Source of the DNA: Cylicocyclus nassatus
Taxonomy: Eukaryota; Nematoda; Chromadorea; Rhabditida; Strongylidae
Length of the DNA stretch: 64,000 nt
NCBI GenBank assembly: GCA_958299035.1
Contig: CATQJL010000001.1
Span: forward strand, 74,917,594 to 74,981,593
Reading direction: 5' to 3'
This document shows, one piece after another, positions 1 through 12,077 of this stretch; the stretch's first letter is position 1, and every line of letters starts with the position of its first letter. The notes beneath the pieces were generated by a model. The model saw nothing but the letters and a program-made list of their open reading frames with translations. It was not told the origin of the DNA and ran no database searches. A program made the translations under genes and the position numbers.

Positions 1-2460
1 AAATTGCTTTTGGATCATGGACTTTGTATTAAAACATAGTACTACTAAGCTGTTTTTGGAATATACTTCCAGTTTATTGCCCTTCCTCTCCCCTCCCGAT
101 TTTCTGTTCTTCAGATATGCAGCTCAAATGTTCTTCGTGCAAAAAAGCGAATTTTTCTCATGATTGCTCAAATCCACCCAATAAATGCGGAAATTGCTGA
201 TTTACGGCCTTCCGGTGCTTGCAAGGCGTTAGGATAAAAATAGTCTAGAGTGGTTATCAAAATGTATTGAGAAGGATGAGCAGCATATTGCTTCACTTTT
301 ATGCTTTTAGTGGCATTCCTCCTTTTCGTCATATCCTTTCTCTTAATTTTCTATACCATAGATGCAGAACAAGCGTTATTAGTGCAAAAGCACAAATTTT
401 TTCTCGCTTGCACTCTAATTTGCCACCAACCTTGATGCTAAAAAGTGTGGATATGGTTAAAAATGGGTCCTCTCCTTGCATATGCAAGAGGAATTGAGGG
501 GGAGGAAAGATTTTCTGCGATAATCCATCTTAAGGATTTTCTGCAAAAAAAAACGCACACACATTTAGATGTTAGAGAAGCTTAGCATAGTATGTAATCT
601 CAGGATTCTCCTACTCTTTCCATCCTCACATTATCTGATGCTTACGCGAATATGGTAACAATCAACCACATCATGACATCGTGGTTAAAAAGGAGATTTA
701 CAAATTTGCAATCAGGACGGAACTAGTCATAAAAGGCTCTGCAGATCGAAAGAGAGTTGTGGAAATTTTGAGCAGACACAGTGACAGAGTGAGGTAAAAA
801 TGTAGCTTGAATATCAAAAAGAAGTATGTATTACCTAACCAATTGTTTTCCTGTCCTATTCCGGCAAAGACGCTAACACATTCGCTGGTTGCATGAAGAA
901 ATTGTCGATGTTTATTATTGCGACACTGCATGCAGGAAAAATTTAGATTTTTCTTCTACTCGGAACGACACAATTTGCATAATTTAGAAATCTCCCCCTC
1001 TTTCTCCTCAAATTTTTTCTTCTCCAAAAAAGCATTTTTCACACGAATTCCGACCTTTCAGAACTACATTTGACTATTTGTCCGATCTCTTTTTGTCTAT
1101 TTTTCCTCCCTTGAATAAAGTGCAGAACTTTTCCTTATGAATCATTAATATACTCTTTTTCAAGAGCAAATAGCCCCATGTCAGAGTGGCAATTATGTTT
1201 TGAGCTATAAAAATTCAAGAGACATGTGTTTGACATCTACAAACTGGCTGCCGTGGTTCTTGAATATGAATAGTTACACAGTTTAACAAAACGAGGGAAA
1301 GTCATTTGTTGAACATCAAAGCTGATACATGTTAACCCTGTAGGGTAACGGGTGATTCATTATACTTACTTGCTACACACGAGGATAAACACTATGTAGA
1401 TGTAAACACCCTGACTACAAATCTCTAGCATACCAGCATTCAGTGGTCCAGCAACAAGCCTATGATTGTCCCCTATCGATTGTTTTCGCGCACGCTCTTG
1501 TTTTGTGTACAAATTCACTTGTAACCATCAATCATTCTCAGGAGAGGATACAACAGCAAAAATTTTTATTCACATTGAGCATGAGTTTTGACTTGAGACA
1601 TTTAGGATGGATGCATTAATGAGTGCTCCTTGGCCACTGAAATGCACATCCAAAAAAACCTTTCGTATACTTTATATCGAAACCTAGAACTGCTGAAGTA
1701 CACATGATGGCTGTTGATTTGAGGGCAACTAAAATATCACCATTAGAAACTGCATAGTATTTACATTTTCGGTATGTGCTTCTGATCAGAGCTATTTGGA
1801 GATTTGAAAAAAATGTGTTGGCATGAGTTTATCGCAGACGTAAAATGAATGCTTCATCTAGTGCTCGCTGCATATTGGAATGCACAAAACTAAAAAGTAA
1901 ATTTCTCTTTTTGTCAGTGAAAGCTGACTGCACTTTGACGTCAAAGACTTGTGAGATCCTTCAGATTTTCCCCCGTTCGTTCATTGCATTCTACCTTTCA
2001 AGCTATCATCTGCTAACAGAGGTATAACGGCTTGACTTCTATATTGGCAGAGTTGTTCACATTTTACATATCGCAATGTCTAACTTGGAAATTATGTATG
2101 TGAAGACCTACTTACTGGCACTTAGGCTCGATTCTTGCGTTATCTTTATGTTCAAACTACACTTTCATGCAGTCAAAGCAGCATTCTCATCAATTTTAAA
2201 CTTAGTGACCAGCTTATTTTTCTCATTTTCTGGTCACTAAGTTTCTCTATAATTTTCTCTCATAAGACCACATTGAAGTTGGTGCTTATTTATGAAGGAA
2301 AAAACTGGCTCAAATCAACGCAACCTAGCCAATTTTTCATTATGAAACAACGAAGATAATTTTCGCTTGAAAGAAGATTTTTCTTAGATCTTCACATTTT
2401 CTTGACATTTCGACCAGAATAACGTTTTATAGGCAACTCTTCATCTCTCTCTAAAAAAGT
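1..2460. repeat. Duplicated segment, copy A (no gene recognised)
   Basis: This stretch is a diverged copy of 38530-40620 (copy B) and, in part, of 8200-9960 (copy D). Shared anchors occur in the same order: 533-600 matches 39073-39137 (a run ending in TAGAGAAGCTTAGCATAGTA), 690-790 matches 39221-39350 (sharing CATAAAAGGCTCTGCAG), and 1410-1530 matches 39960-40080 and 8910-9000. The copies differ by many substitutions and small indels. No open frame is conserved across all three, so I call no gene here. Confidence 0.6.
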
Positions 2461-3999
2461 CAGACGTATTAGATTGAATAGGAAAGACAATGCTAAAAAC
2501 ATCACATCAGTCCCGTTAGTGCTGCTTTGTGAAAGACAATGGACTCCTGCCAAAGTTGTTGAGGTACGACAGCTTGCACCTTGCGGAGTACGTGAAACAG
2601 AAAACTCATTTCAGTTTTTTGCGAACGCAAGATTTCGGTAAGTAGCACAATGAGACTCCTAGAACATCAGCAATCAAAAGTGATAGTGTTTTTTGCAAAC
2701 GCTACTAGTTTTCAAGTTTCAGCTAGAGCAGCAGATTTTGTTGAAGATACATGCTAAAGAATGACCTGATACGTCTCGTAATGTATAACGTTTATGGCAG
2801 TCACTTTAGGAGAGACATCAAAAGGTATGAATGCGCAGAAGCCCCTTCCAGTATTTGTCTAGATTACGTTGAAGCCCCTCATCCTAAGTGAACTGTGGTG
2901 GTATGACGCGCACTGTACCCTCAGACCAACAACAATTGCTTATAATCTGCAGAATGAAACATAGTGATGGTAGGACTCATCCAAACGTGGACAAACGTTT
3001 TATACTTATGGTTTCATGGCGAGTAAGGAATGAATTCAGGCTTTAGCTCGCCTCCTCGGACTACTAGACCGTTCGTGAATGCTAATTTATATTTTATAGA
3101 GACAATAAGTTCGCCATGATGTCGCTCGCTCCACCTCAGCCGTAAAAAAATTTAAATAAACGCACCGAAATGAAGTGCGAGAAGAGTGAATTTAGCTCAA
3201 AATACTCTAGGTTTTGCTAGCATTAAAGGATGAAGTTCTTATGCTAGTATTCAACTGCAGTTTATGCAGAATGACGATGCGCAAGAACAAGGCGTTGATT
3301 TAGGTTAAGATCATTCGCTTCTACAAAAAATCACTATGTCGTATTTGTGGACTACCATTGGTTAAAAACGATTTTATTGTTCTCTTTTCAATCCTACTGG
3401 GCGCTTTGTGTGCATATTGATATGCAGAAACCAGTGGTACAGGCATTGTCTTTGTAAGTTGTTTAGATACCATTTTTGTAACTTCTTTACGAATAATTCC
3501 AAGTTCAATTTGGTGACCTTCACATCTTTTGTAAAACACATCTTTTTCACACTTTTATTTTGCGATCACTCTCAGTAACATTGTTATTACTATGCACAAA
3601 CTGAGACAAATGATACGATTATTTAACGTTTAACCTTCGTATGAGTAGAGAAAAAAACAAGAGCAATTTTCTGTTCAACAAACCAAACATGACTAAGCAA
3701 TGTCGAGTAATCAAAATTACCCTAACATCAAAACAAAAAGCCTGAGATGGAGATCAAAATGGAGGGAAACCGCTAAGCTGAGAAGAAAGAGGGAAAAGAT
3801 AAGACAATAGAATGATCACTTGAGCCATTTCTAGTACCAAAGGTGAAGCATTGTAGACTATACCGCGTACTAGTGAGTATACCAAATTGTCGAGCAGTAA
3901 AGGGGTTTTGATTACAATCACTCATATGTGCGTCAACCATATGAAAAGACTAGAAGGGCAGGAGCAATGGTTTGGAGGCTTGAAGCTGCAGCTGTCGTG
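2461..3999. other. No gene seen
   Basis: AT-rich sequence. Only short open frames are present, none with recognisable motifs or paired splice signals. It lies between the two parts of copy A of the duplicated segment. Confidence 0.4.
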
Positions 4000-4027
4000 C
4001 GCAGGAGAGCCTCCTCAAAGGGCCTCC

Positions 4028-4115
4028 TCAGAGGAAAAGCGATTCATCTTCCTCCATGATTGTCGTCAAGGGTTTTCATTGTAGGACCGAAGAGATAAGA
4101 GTGATGTTCTAAAAT
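4028..4115 (-). pseudogene. Decayed last exon of duplicated gene family (copy A)
   Basis: On the minus strand the end of this interval encodes MEEDESLFL followed by a stop. The same C-terminal peptide appears in copy C (MEEDESLFV-stop, 54736-54806) and, as LEEDEFFFV-stop, in copy B (44130-44208). Upstream, the frame that should read like the SSIRSHIEPMP of the other copies is interrupted by a stop and shifted. This copy is therefore probably broken. The function of the family is unknown to me. Confidence 0.4.
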
Positions 4116-4498
4116 TTTTTATCCATGTTTTATTCATCTAAAAAACACTCAACTTCAGTGTGCCATTTTCTTAGAGAAAGCTTAGCCGTGGCCTTATTAT
4201 AGATCAACGCCTTTGTTCGGATTTTATAAGAAATATAGACAGCTAAAGCTTACTTTGCTGTTGTTGCTTCCTTCCTTACGGTTCGTATACGCTTTCAAGG
4301 ATTGTACTTGCACTAATTGTAAGAAGAAGAGCATGAGTACAACATTGTCATGCCAGACCATCGCCTTTGTCTAAGGCTGCTCGACTATGGCCCGTAGTAA
4401 AGCTCGGTCATGGGAGATTATCTCCCCTGAGACCTTCATGTGAGGTTCTGTTAGTAAAATGACGACCGCCCATTTCCTCATGCTATAGGGATGCAATG

Positions 4499-4553
4499 TC
4501 ACCTGAGAGGTGAGCCTCAGGTGAAGTTCGGCAGGGAGATGATCTCCCTGCCG
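4499..4553. repeat. Two adjacent perfect palindromes
   Basis: 4499-4523 reads as an interrupted palindrome (CACCTGAG/CTCAGGTG type arms) and is followed at once by a 25-bp palindrome. The latter has 12-bp arms at 4529-4540 (CGGCAGGGAGAT) and 4542-4553 around a single central base. Related GGGAGAT/ATCTCCC words recur at about 4410-4420 and 4560. These could be the core of a foldback element or a cruciform-forming site. Confidence 0.6.
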
Positions 4554-4984
4554 GGTCATGGGAGATGATATGAGCGATGATATCCAGAAATAGTGTGCTA
4601 AAGAGGAAACGCAGAGAAAATCTTCGAAAGTTGCTCCTGAGTAACTTACGATACACAGCAATTTGCCTAACACTGCGGACAAAATCGGCGCAAAATTGCA
4701 CAACCGCGCCCGAAGAGGGGAGGATCGATGAACAGCTGATTTTGGCGAGGAAGACAGAAAAAAACAAATTCTTCTCTTTTTTTGTAAACTTTACTGGTTT
4801 TTTTTTGAAGCTGTCCAAAACGAGGACTCATTTGTTCATTTCATTGGATTCACGTTGCAACCATTTCGTTTTGTCGCAAAATTTTCGTAACGAAATGTTT
4901 TTTTGGTTTTATCTTTGCGTTTGCTAGGAGAAATCCTTGATAGCGGACATCATCGATTGGATAGTGGCCGCTATGAAAGATTGC

Positions 4985-5075
4985 CCGGCGATGCAGCAAA
5001 AGTTGCGTCGCTAGGCGGAGTCGAACCACGGCCGCGCGCGTGTAATTCCAGTGGCTTACCCATTTAACCAAATCG
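4985..5075 (-). repeat. tRNA-like sequence, probably SINE head
   Basis: On the minus strand there is an exact RNA polymerase III B-box (GGTTCGACTCC). About 35 bases upstream lies an A-box-like stretch (TTAAATGGGTAAGCC). I could not fold a full cloverleaf with a normal acceptor stem, so this is more likely a tRNA-derived SINE or tRNA relic than a working tRNA gene. Confidence 0.4.
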
Positions 5076-5099
5076 AATCAAGTAGCTGTTTTCTCGAGA

Positions 5100-6100
5100 A
5101 GGCACTTGATCACAATGTCCAGGAAGCGATCTGCATCCAGATCAATAGCTCGCCGGATGCTGGACTGAGGCGCCAAGATATCAACTTCGGTCCGCCTCAG
5201 GGGAGATGCCCTGAAAATAGTTTACTACGGGCCTATATTTCAAAACAATCTTCGGGTAAGCGCTATTCCAATGAACTCATTTTATGGTCACTTTTTGGTC
5301 TTCGAATGAAATGGGCATTCTTACACAGGTGCAGAGCGGATATAGGCTTGCGAGAGACTAACTATGTTGGAGAATTTGTTTCGTTTACTTCGGTTGCTGT
5401 GATACACAGGCGTGGCAGCTGGATGAGAAAGGCTTATAATTGGATGAACACTGGATAGACAAACTATCAACTTCTAGGTTTCAACGAGTTTCTCAAAAAA
5501 TAGCTGTTGGCTTTGCGAAATACAAGCTCAGAAAGACTGTGTGAAAAGTAAAAAACTCAGCTGCGCTATCGAAATAATTGTCTGCGGCGGAGGTATATGT
5601 GACATGAGTATATACCGAATTTGGTTTTTCACTAGTGTGAAGGGCGACAGCTGCATACTACTTTTCTTACAGAATGTGTGAAAATGATGCACTGAGCATA
5701 ACATGGGCTCAGGTTGCATGCGGAAGTGATGAAAAAGAGCTAAGCTGCAGATTCCATACTCAAAGTTATAAACAGGAGCGATTCTCTCTGTCTGAATACA
5801 ACTGCAATGAATTTCTTTCTCGAGTCTCACTGACAATCATAGCATACGAAAAAAATCCCTCAGTGTACAAAAAACTCACCTTTGCAGTATCTTATTTTCA
5901 TGTACAATCAACTTCAGTGAACAACTAAGATATTTGTGCACTTGCCTGAGGTTATGAGTGCGCGACGCTCAAATGCGTATATCACCGTCGCATCGCACTG
6001 CAATCTCTCCACGGAGGCCATCTTGTCGTAAACACAAGTTGATAGAGTCAGCATATGTCCTGGATTCTGATATTGAAGTTAGAATCAAGAAAAGATCACT
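5100..6100. other. No gene seen
   Basis: Several open frames of 80-135 codons occur on both strands, but none has recognisable motifs or splice context, and they overlap each other. Confidence 0.35.
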
Positions 6101-6114
6101 TTGAGGACCGCAAA

Positions 6115-6660
6115 CGCACTGCGACGGTTTTGTCACGATTATTCCGTCGCAGCTTCACGAAACCCACGAAGAATAAGATTTTTTCTCAAAAATCTTATTT
6201 GGGGGATCATCGTAACGTCAAAGAACTTAAATTAGAACAAAAAGTCAAAAAAAAATTATTTTTCCAAGTTGTTATGCGATTGCGACGGTTTCGTCGCGAT
6301 TTTTCTATCGCATATCTGCTAAAATCTCCCAAAGAAGAGTATATTTTCAAAAATTATTATGTCTTTCCAACCATTATGATGCCGTCATTTCAAAAATACA
6401 GACAGAAATCCGAAATTCCCATTTTAAATCAAGTTACGACCATGCGACGGTTTTGCCTTTGGCAATTCCGTCGCGATAGTGCTGATTCTCTTGAGGACAT
6501 GCAATTTTGGAAAATTTTATGTTTTTCTGATTCCTTGTGCCAGTAGCTTTCCAAAAATGAGCAGAAAAACTGTAAAAATGATTTTGAACGGAGTTATGAC
6601 CTTCCGACGGTTGCGCCGCGGATAATATGCCGCACCCCGTTTTTTCCACCCGAGTTATGA
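6115..6660. repeat. Diverged tandem repeat, period about 161 bp
   Basis: The word CGACGGTT recurs at 6122, 6283, 6445 and 6605, giving spacings of 161, 162 and 160 bp. Each occurrence is followed by a short reverse complement (for example TTCCGTCGC), so every unit opens with a small hairpin. The units are otherwise quite diverged, though each ends with a similar GTTATGAC-like stretch. A 163-codon open frame (6055-6546, plus) runs through the array; it is low-complexity, and I regard it as a by-product. Confidence 0.7.
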
Positions 6661-7654
6661 GCTCAGTTGTAGGTAAAAACGTAGATATACAACCTAGCTC
6701 AACCTGAAAATCTTGACCGAAAAGTCTACGTGAATTTCAAATATGTATCTATATCATGGGATAGACAAGCACTCCTTCATGATTGAGGAAAAGAAGTGGG
6801 AGGGAAGTGGAGGTAACATGGAGCATTTGACGCAAATGTCACTGCCGCAGAAAAAGTCGTCTAGAGTGATAGAGTTGCAATAATTCTCATAGGTGGAACT
6901 ATCTGAAGTGATAAAATCCAATACATCAAACGTTTTAGAAAGAAGAGATAAGATTTGGTTGCTACCATTCCTCCTGTCCTCTCATCCCCAGCATCTAGCA
7001 GGGTGTTTTGGTCAAGTGCGAAGCGACGGTGTGAAAACAAATAGCGATGCAAGAGAAGATAGAGGGTGCAGCGATTGTGATTCATCTGACAATAAGCTAA
7101 TCTAATAGTTATGTAACAATCGACACAAAAAATCAATTTGATTAAAGATTGTGATCATTAGAAATCAATTGAAATTTCTTCCAGAACTGAAATCGTGTGA
7201 ACATAGTCTACGTGCGTTATCAGGTCGTCAAACTATATCACGAAGCAATCACGAGTTTCAAAAAACAATTTCCGGTAGGCAAGTGCATCTAATACAATAT
7301 TGTTTACTTTTTTGCTGAATAATGAGGTGTAGATGTGGTGTGCAGGGTGTGTGTTTTTTCCTTATCTGGAGCATCACTCCATTTACTCTCGTTAAATAGT
7401 AAAGTACGAGGTTAGCTAATTCCTCGTTTTTCTTGATTCCTGCCTACGTCACAGAACCGTAATGAAAAAAAACTATCCTTTGAGTGCAACTGCTCGCGCC
7501 TTGGTAGGTACATTAGAAAAGGGTAAAGGATTTGGCGTCTCCAATACACTCTGCGGATACGCGCTGAACGCACACTACTTCATAGTCGAAGCAGAAATTG
7601 TATGCGTGCTATCCTTTTACAAGAATTGCGGAGCCAGGCAATTACTAAGTCAGT

Positions 7655-7795
7655 GCTTCTGGCCTCACTGCTTCTTTGGTACCAATTTACAGGCGCCGGA
7701 AGGTAAAGGGCTTGGTTGGCTCAGAAGCAGGATCGAACTTGCTTCCAAATGGTCATAGCGGCGCCTAATACTACTGCACCACACCTTCGCCGATT
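7655..7795 (-). repeat. tRNA-like sequence, probably SINE or tRNA relic
   Basis: The minus strand shows an A-box-like stretch (GTGTGGTGCAGTAGTATTAG) and, about 40 bases on, AAGTTCGATCC, close to the B-box consensus, flanked by a short AGCA/TGCT stem. A normal acceptor stem is not evident. Confidence 0.35.
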
Positions 7796-8199
7796 TCATT
7801 AAACGAATCAGAAAATTTGTGCTTTTCTCTCCGCTCACTAAAATCTATGGCAAATGAGCTTACTCGGCTCAAACATGTGCGTACATATTTCGCATATATC
7901 ACGTGAGCGGTAAGCTGCTTATGAAGATCTTTGAAAATATGCCAGCAGAAAAAAAAATCACGCACGTGGCAAAAATTCGAATTTTGGTAGATTATGAATT
8001 CGATAAACTCGGATTAAAATAAATCACTGCATCCTTGCGCACCTTGGAAATAATTTTTCTGTGTCACAGTTTTTAAGATGATTCAGTTGATGTCAATGTT
8101 GATAAAAGTCTATATCGTTAATTCACTTTTACAAATGACTTTTAACGTCGTACTTCTACTTTCCTGCTTTTTCTCCTCTTTCCTCCCCCCCCCCCCTCT

Positions 8200-9960
8200 C
8201 CCCACGCCCCACGATTCTTGCCTGTTTCGCAGCTCAAAGCGATCTTGGTGCAAACAAAACTTCCATGTTTGCAGACAATTCTTTGCGCCATCCTTGATGC
8301 TAATAGAAGCCGTTACTACTAATAGATGAGCTTTCCGGTGCTTGCTGCAGGTCAAGTAAGGATAAGATGAAGAGGGGAAAAATGCGTCTAATACGTTATT
8401 GAATTCTCTGCGAACGTTTTCTGCTAATAAGATCTCAAACTGTTGCAGAGATTGAGATAGTATTATCAGATTTCTTCTCCTACTCATCTTATTCTCACTT
8501 ATGCGATGATCAAGATGTGCATATGGCACGAATAGTGAATGATCACACTCCCACACTAAGCGGATTACAGCATTTTGTAGTCGCTGAATATCAACACGTG
8601 GCTTCCCCTTAGAAACCAAGGATTAGTTTACTTTTCATGAAACCATGCGAGAAACATGATTCAGGCTAAGTATATTCAGGGGCATATATTTGGCATGTAA
8701 AAACGCTTTCCTCTAAATTGCGTTTACTGTTCTATTGCAAACAAAACGTGAAAAATACTCTTAGTTCTCGAAAACTCACATATACATATTTGATGCGTTG
8801 ATTGCTAAACTCGTTATACACCGGATCATATGCTGAAAAGAGAAAAGAAGAAAAATATAATTTACTTTCAACGTGACACATTTGTAAACTTATTCTCAAA
8901 AACAAACCCTGGCCACAAATCTGTAGCATACTAACAGTCCGTGATTTGGCAATTCTCGCATTTGTGCGCCGCCGATTGTTTCCACAGTTTTTCTTGATGT
9001 GCAAAGTGAAATGTGGTCACTAATTACATTCAGCAGGAGAGACAATAACAAAAAGAAATTCCACGAAAAGAGCGATTAGCTTTAGATTTCAGGACAAGAA
9101 CCAATGCTTAGCTCGTGCACATTTCGCATTAACATGTGTAAAATTCCAAAAATAATACCGTTCTTCTTATATGAAACCGAGTACAACTTATAAAACAGAC
9201 AAAGTAAGGGCGTAAATTTGTATTTGTTAGTGTGAGAATTGCAAATCGTACAAAGGATAACGGGATATACCCTTTCGAGAAATTCGGCATATTAAACTGT
9301 ACTTTTCTCCCCTTGCTCAATCTTCAAGGTGCCAGCTCTTTCTCAGCATCACTTGAGTATTTGAAGCAAGTTGCAAATATGAGAGCTAAACTCGGGATTC
9401 TCATAGAAGGGGCTATATCTTCTACCTTGTACACATACCGATGTCTCAGTTGAACAAGTAATTATGTACGTCTAATTCTACTCGCTGAGATTTTATGTTT
9501 CATTCTTGCACTATACACATATAAGTATCAAATTCTGTTCTTACGTTGTCAAAGCAGCACTCGCATGAATGACGGTGACCAATGAGCTCCCTAATATTTT
9601 CTCTTAGTTGTAAGAGGCAGTGTTTATGCATAAAAAGGGAATCAACGTTGCATTGTAGATGATTCTTTAATAAGAATTCAACAGAGGCAAAACTTTCAGT
9701 TGACAGACAATTTGCACCTTTACATTTTCTTGACATTTTGAGCAAGAATACTCTTCTCTTTAATCTCGTTCAAAAGGTAGAGGCACCAGCTGTCGCCATA
9801 GAAAGTTCCGAAATACATTGTACGCTCGTGAAATATTTTTAGAAGAGAATTCAAGCAGAGGCAGGAATGATTCAGATGAAAACGGAGTTTGAGCACGTTT
9901 ACCAAACATTGAATTCGCTGTCTATTGTGCATTTGCGGCATTTGTCATGCCGGCTTGTAG
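8200..9960. repeat. Duplicated segment, copy D
   Basis: Matches copy A and copy B in collinear pieces. 8905-9000 resembles 1410-1510 and 39960-40060. 9530-9560 (TGTCAAAGCAGCACTCGCATG) resembles 2160-2185 and 40555-40580. 9718-9760 (ACATTTTCTTGACATTTTGAGC) resembles 2394-2420. A poly-C run lies at 8187-8199. No conserved open frame was seen. Confidence 0.5.
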
Positions 9961-10870
9961 ACCCCTCTCGTGAGAAAAATAAAATTGTATGATACATTTG
10001 ATCCGGTAGAGCAGAGGGTCCCTACAGGACGGATTTCGGAAAATTGCAGAAGATTCAATCTATATTATTCATTTTTATTTTTATTCAAATATGCACTCTG
10101 GGTGCGCCATAAGCAAACGTAAAACGTAACGCGATAAGCAACATTCTAAACTAGCTCTTGTTGCAAACCCAACTAAAATCGCTTGGAATATTACTACTTA
10201 AAAATTTTGAATACCATAAAATTGGAATTCCGTCCAAAAACAGTACTACAAACTCCAAATCAATCAACGCTTCTATTCGCATCAAACATTTGCATGTACA
10301 CTTGAGGTATTTGACAATAGGAAAAAGTACGAAAATGTCGACTTTTCGTTTTTTGAATGTTAATACCGATTTCTTAACGATTACTGTTTGGAAGAATCTG
10401 AAATTGTATTGTTATACTTCTTGATGTTTGCATATAGAATTATTTAGTCGGAACACTCCAGCACTGCTTTTAGTAAATCAATTTTCAACATCTCAATTTC
10501 AGTCCGTGGAGAAATTTGAAAAGAATGCGTATGAATAGCTGGTGCGATAAGTAACTTTCTTGAGCATGTCGGAATTCTGTGAAACCTTCGAAGTGAAATT
10601 CGATATTTGAGTTTCGAATTTTTTTACGTTTTTTCCTAACTTTGGTACGTTGATTTCTAGCGATTTGAAGACGATCTTGTAGAGCTTGCTTTGCTCCATC
10701 GAATGATATGTTCTACACCTTTTACATCTTCGCCGCGGCAAGAAAAGGAAAGCTTATTATTTTTGCAGCAACCTAATATTATCATTTCAAGTAATGACTC
10801 AGCCCGGGTTGTTTCCAAGAAACTGTTTTAAAAATTTCGTTTTGTTTCTTTTCCAGTTTTTTTTGTAAGC
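9961..10870. other. No gene seen
   Basis: AT-rich, with no convincing exon. The word GTAGAGCTTGCTTTGCTCCATCGAATG at about 10677-10703 is a dispersed repeat end also found near 26377 and 47690 and, inverted, near 57035. Confidence 0.35.
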
Positions 10871-10875
10871 GCCCA

Positions 10876-11757
10876 TATAAAGGATATTCATCGACGACTG
10901 CCCCGATTGGTGCTTTTACACCACCGTGGACGTGCCTATTTGGAGCCTTTCCAGCTTGACAGTACACTGCAGCGTGCCGGGACTTCGTAGCTCGCAGCAA
11001 CAGTGTTAGCCTCTTTCGTTAATTTCAGTATTTCACATCGTTTTCCTCTTCTTAGTTTTCGTATTTCAGTCAGTCATTCGTCTTACCTTTCTCTTAGGTT
11101 CTCTCTATGTTCAAATATCCTACGTTCTTCTTTGATGAACACTGAAAGGTAAGGAAAAAAGTTGTTTAGGCACATTTATTGAATTCCTCTTCCTTTTTAC
11201 ACGCCAAACATTCTTTTACATTCTTTCCTTTTACACAATCGTAAGCCATCGCCTCGGGCAAAATTACGTGAAAGTGTATGCTTTGTTCCTAAGCAGTGGT
11301 GGCTTTCATGGATTTTTCTTAGATGAGGCCACTCTGATGTATATTTCAGCACTCCTACATGGTGTCCCTGATGTAGGAGTGCTGAAGTAATCATTTCAGT
11401 GGTCTGTCCCAGGAAACATGTCAAATCGTTACAAAACATTGAAGGAAACATACAATCCCAACCATAACCATGATATCCACCATTGCAATTACAAAAAAGG
11501 TCATTCTTTTCTCTCCTTTGCTCGCGGCGATGATCTCACATAGACATTAGAACGGCTGATTGCCTAAAATGAAAAATAATAAGAAAAAACGATGTGAAAT
11601 ACTTAAATTAACAAAAGAGGTTAAAGGACAGGGATGCTGCGAGATACCAAGTCCTCGCGCGCTGCAGCGTACTGTCAAGCTGGAAAGGCTTCAAAAAGGC
11701 ACGCCTGCGGTGGTGTAAATGCACGAAACGGGGCGGTCGTCGACGGATATCCTTTAA
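10876..11757. mobile_element. Foldback element with long inverted arms
   Basis: The left arm (10876-10990) and right arm (11655-11757) are inverted copies of each other. The left arm contains GGATATTCATCGACGACTG and the right arm CGTCGTCGACGGATATCC; both contain a CAGCTTGACAGTAC block in opposite orientation. The centre carries a perfect 16-bp hairpin (345-360/371-386 of the 11 kb coordinate). No transposase was recognised and no target duplication could be assigned. Confidence 0.6.
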
Positions 11758-12077
11758 TGGAGAGAACCGTCGTAAAATCGGTAGACCCTACACGAACGAG
11801 CGGTTAAACACATCAATTGGAGCTTGCTTGGTAAGGCTAAGTCTGCGAAGGTCATAAGGGTCAGCTTGCATGGGCAATGCAATGCTGTACAACTATCTAT
11901 CAAATATGAATTAGAATAAATGCTCTGGAGACTCTGGCTCCCTCGTTTACCACCAATAAGCGGGCATGGGTACCACATCCAAAGTTACCGAATAGAACAT
12001 TTGAAATCAACGTTTTAGGACAAACACCATGAAATGTGTATGTGTTGCAAGTCTGCGTGTCGGAACATTATACAGTA

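Noticed and set aside
4985..5075. Working tRNA gene
   Set aside because: B-box is perfect but no acceptor stem or anticodon arm could be folded. Kept only as a tRNA-like repeat.
8110..8619. 169-codon minus-strand frame
   Set aside because: Crosses a poly-C run, is low in complexity and does not match copies A or B in frame.
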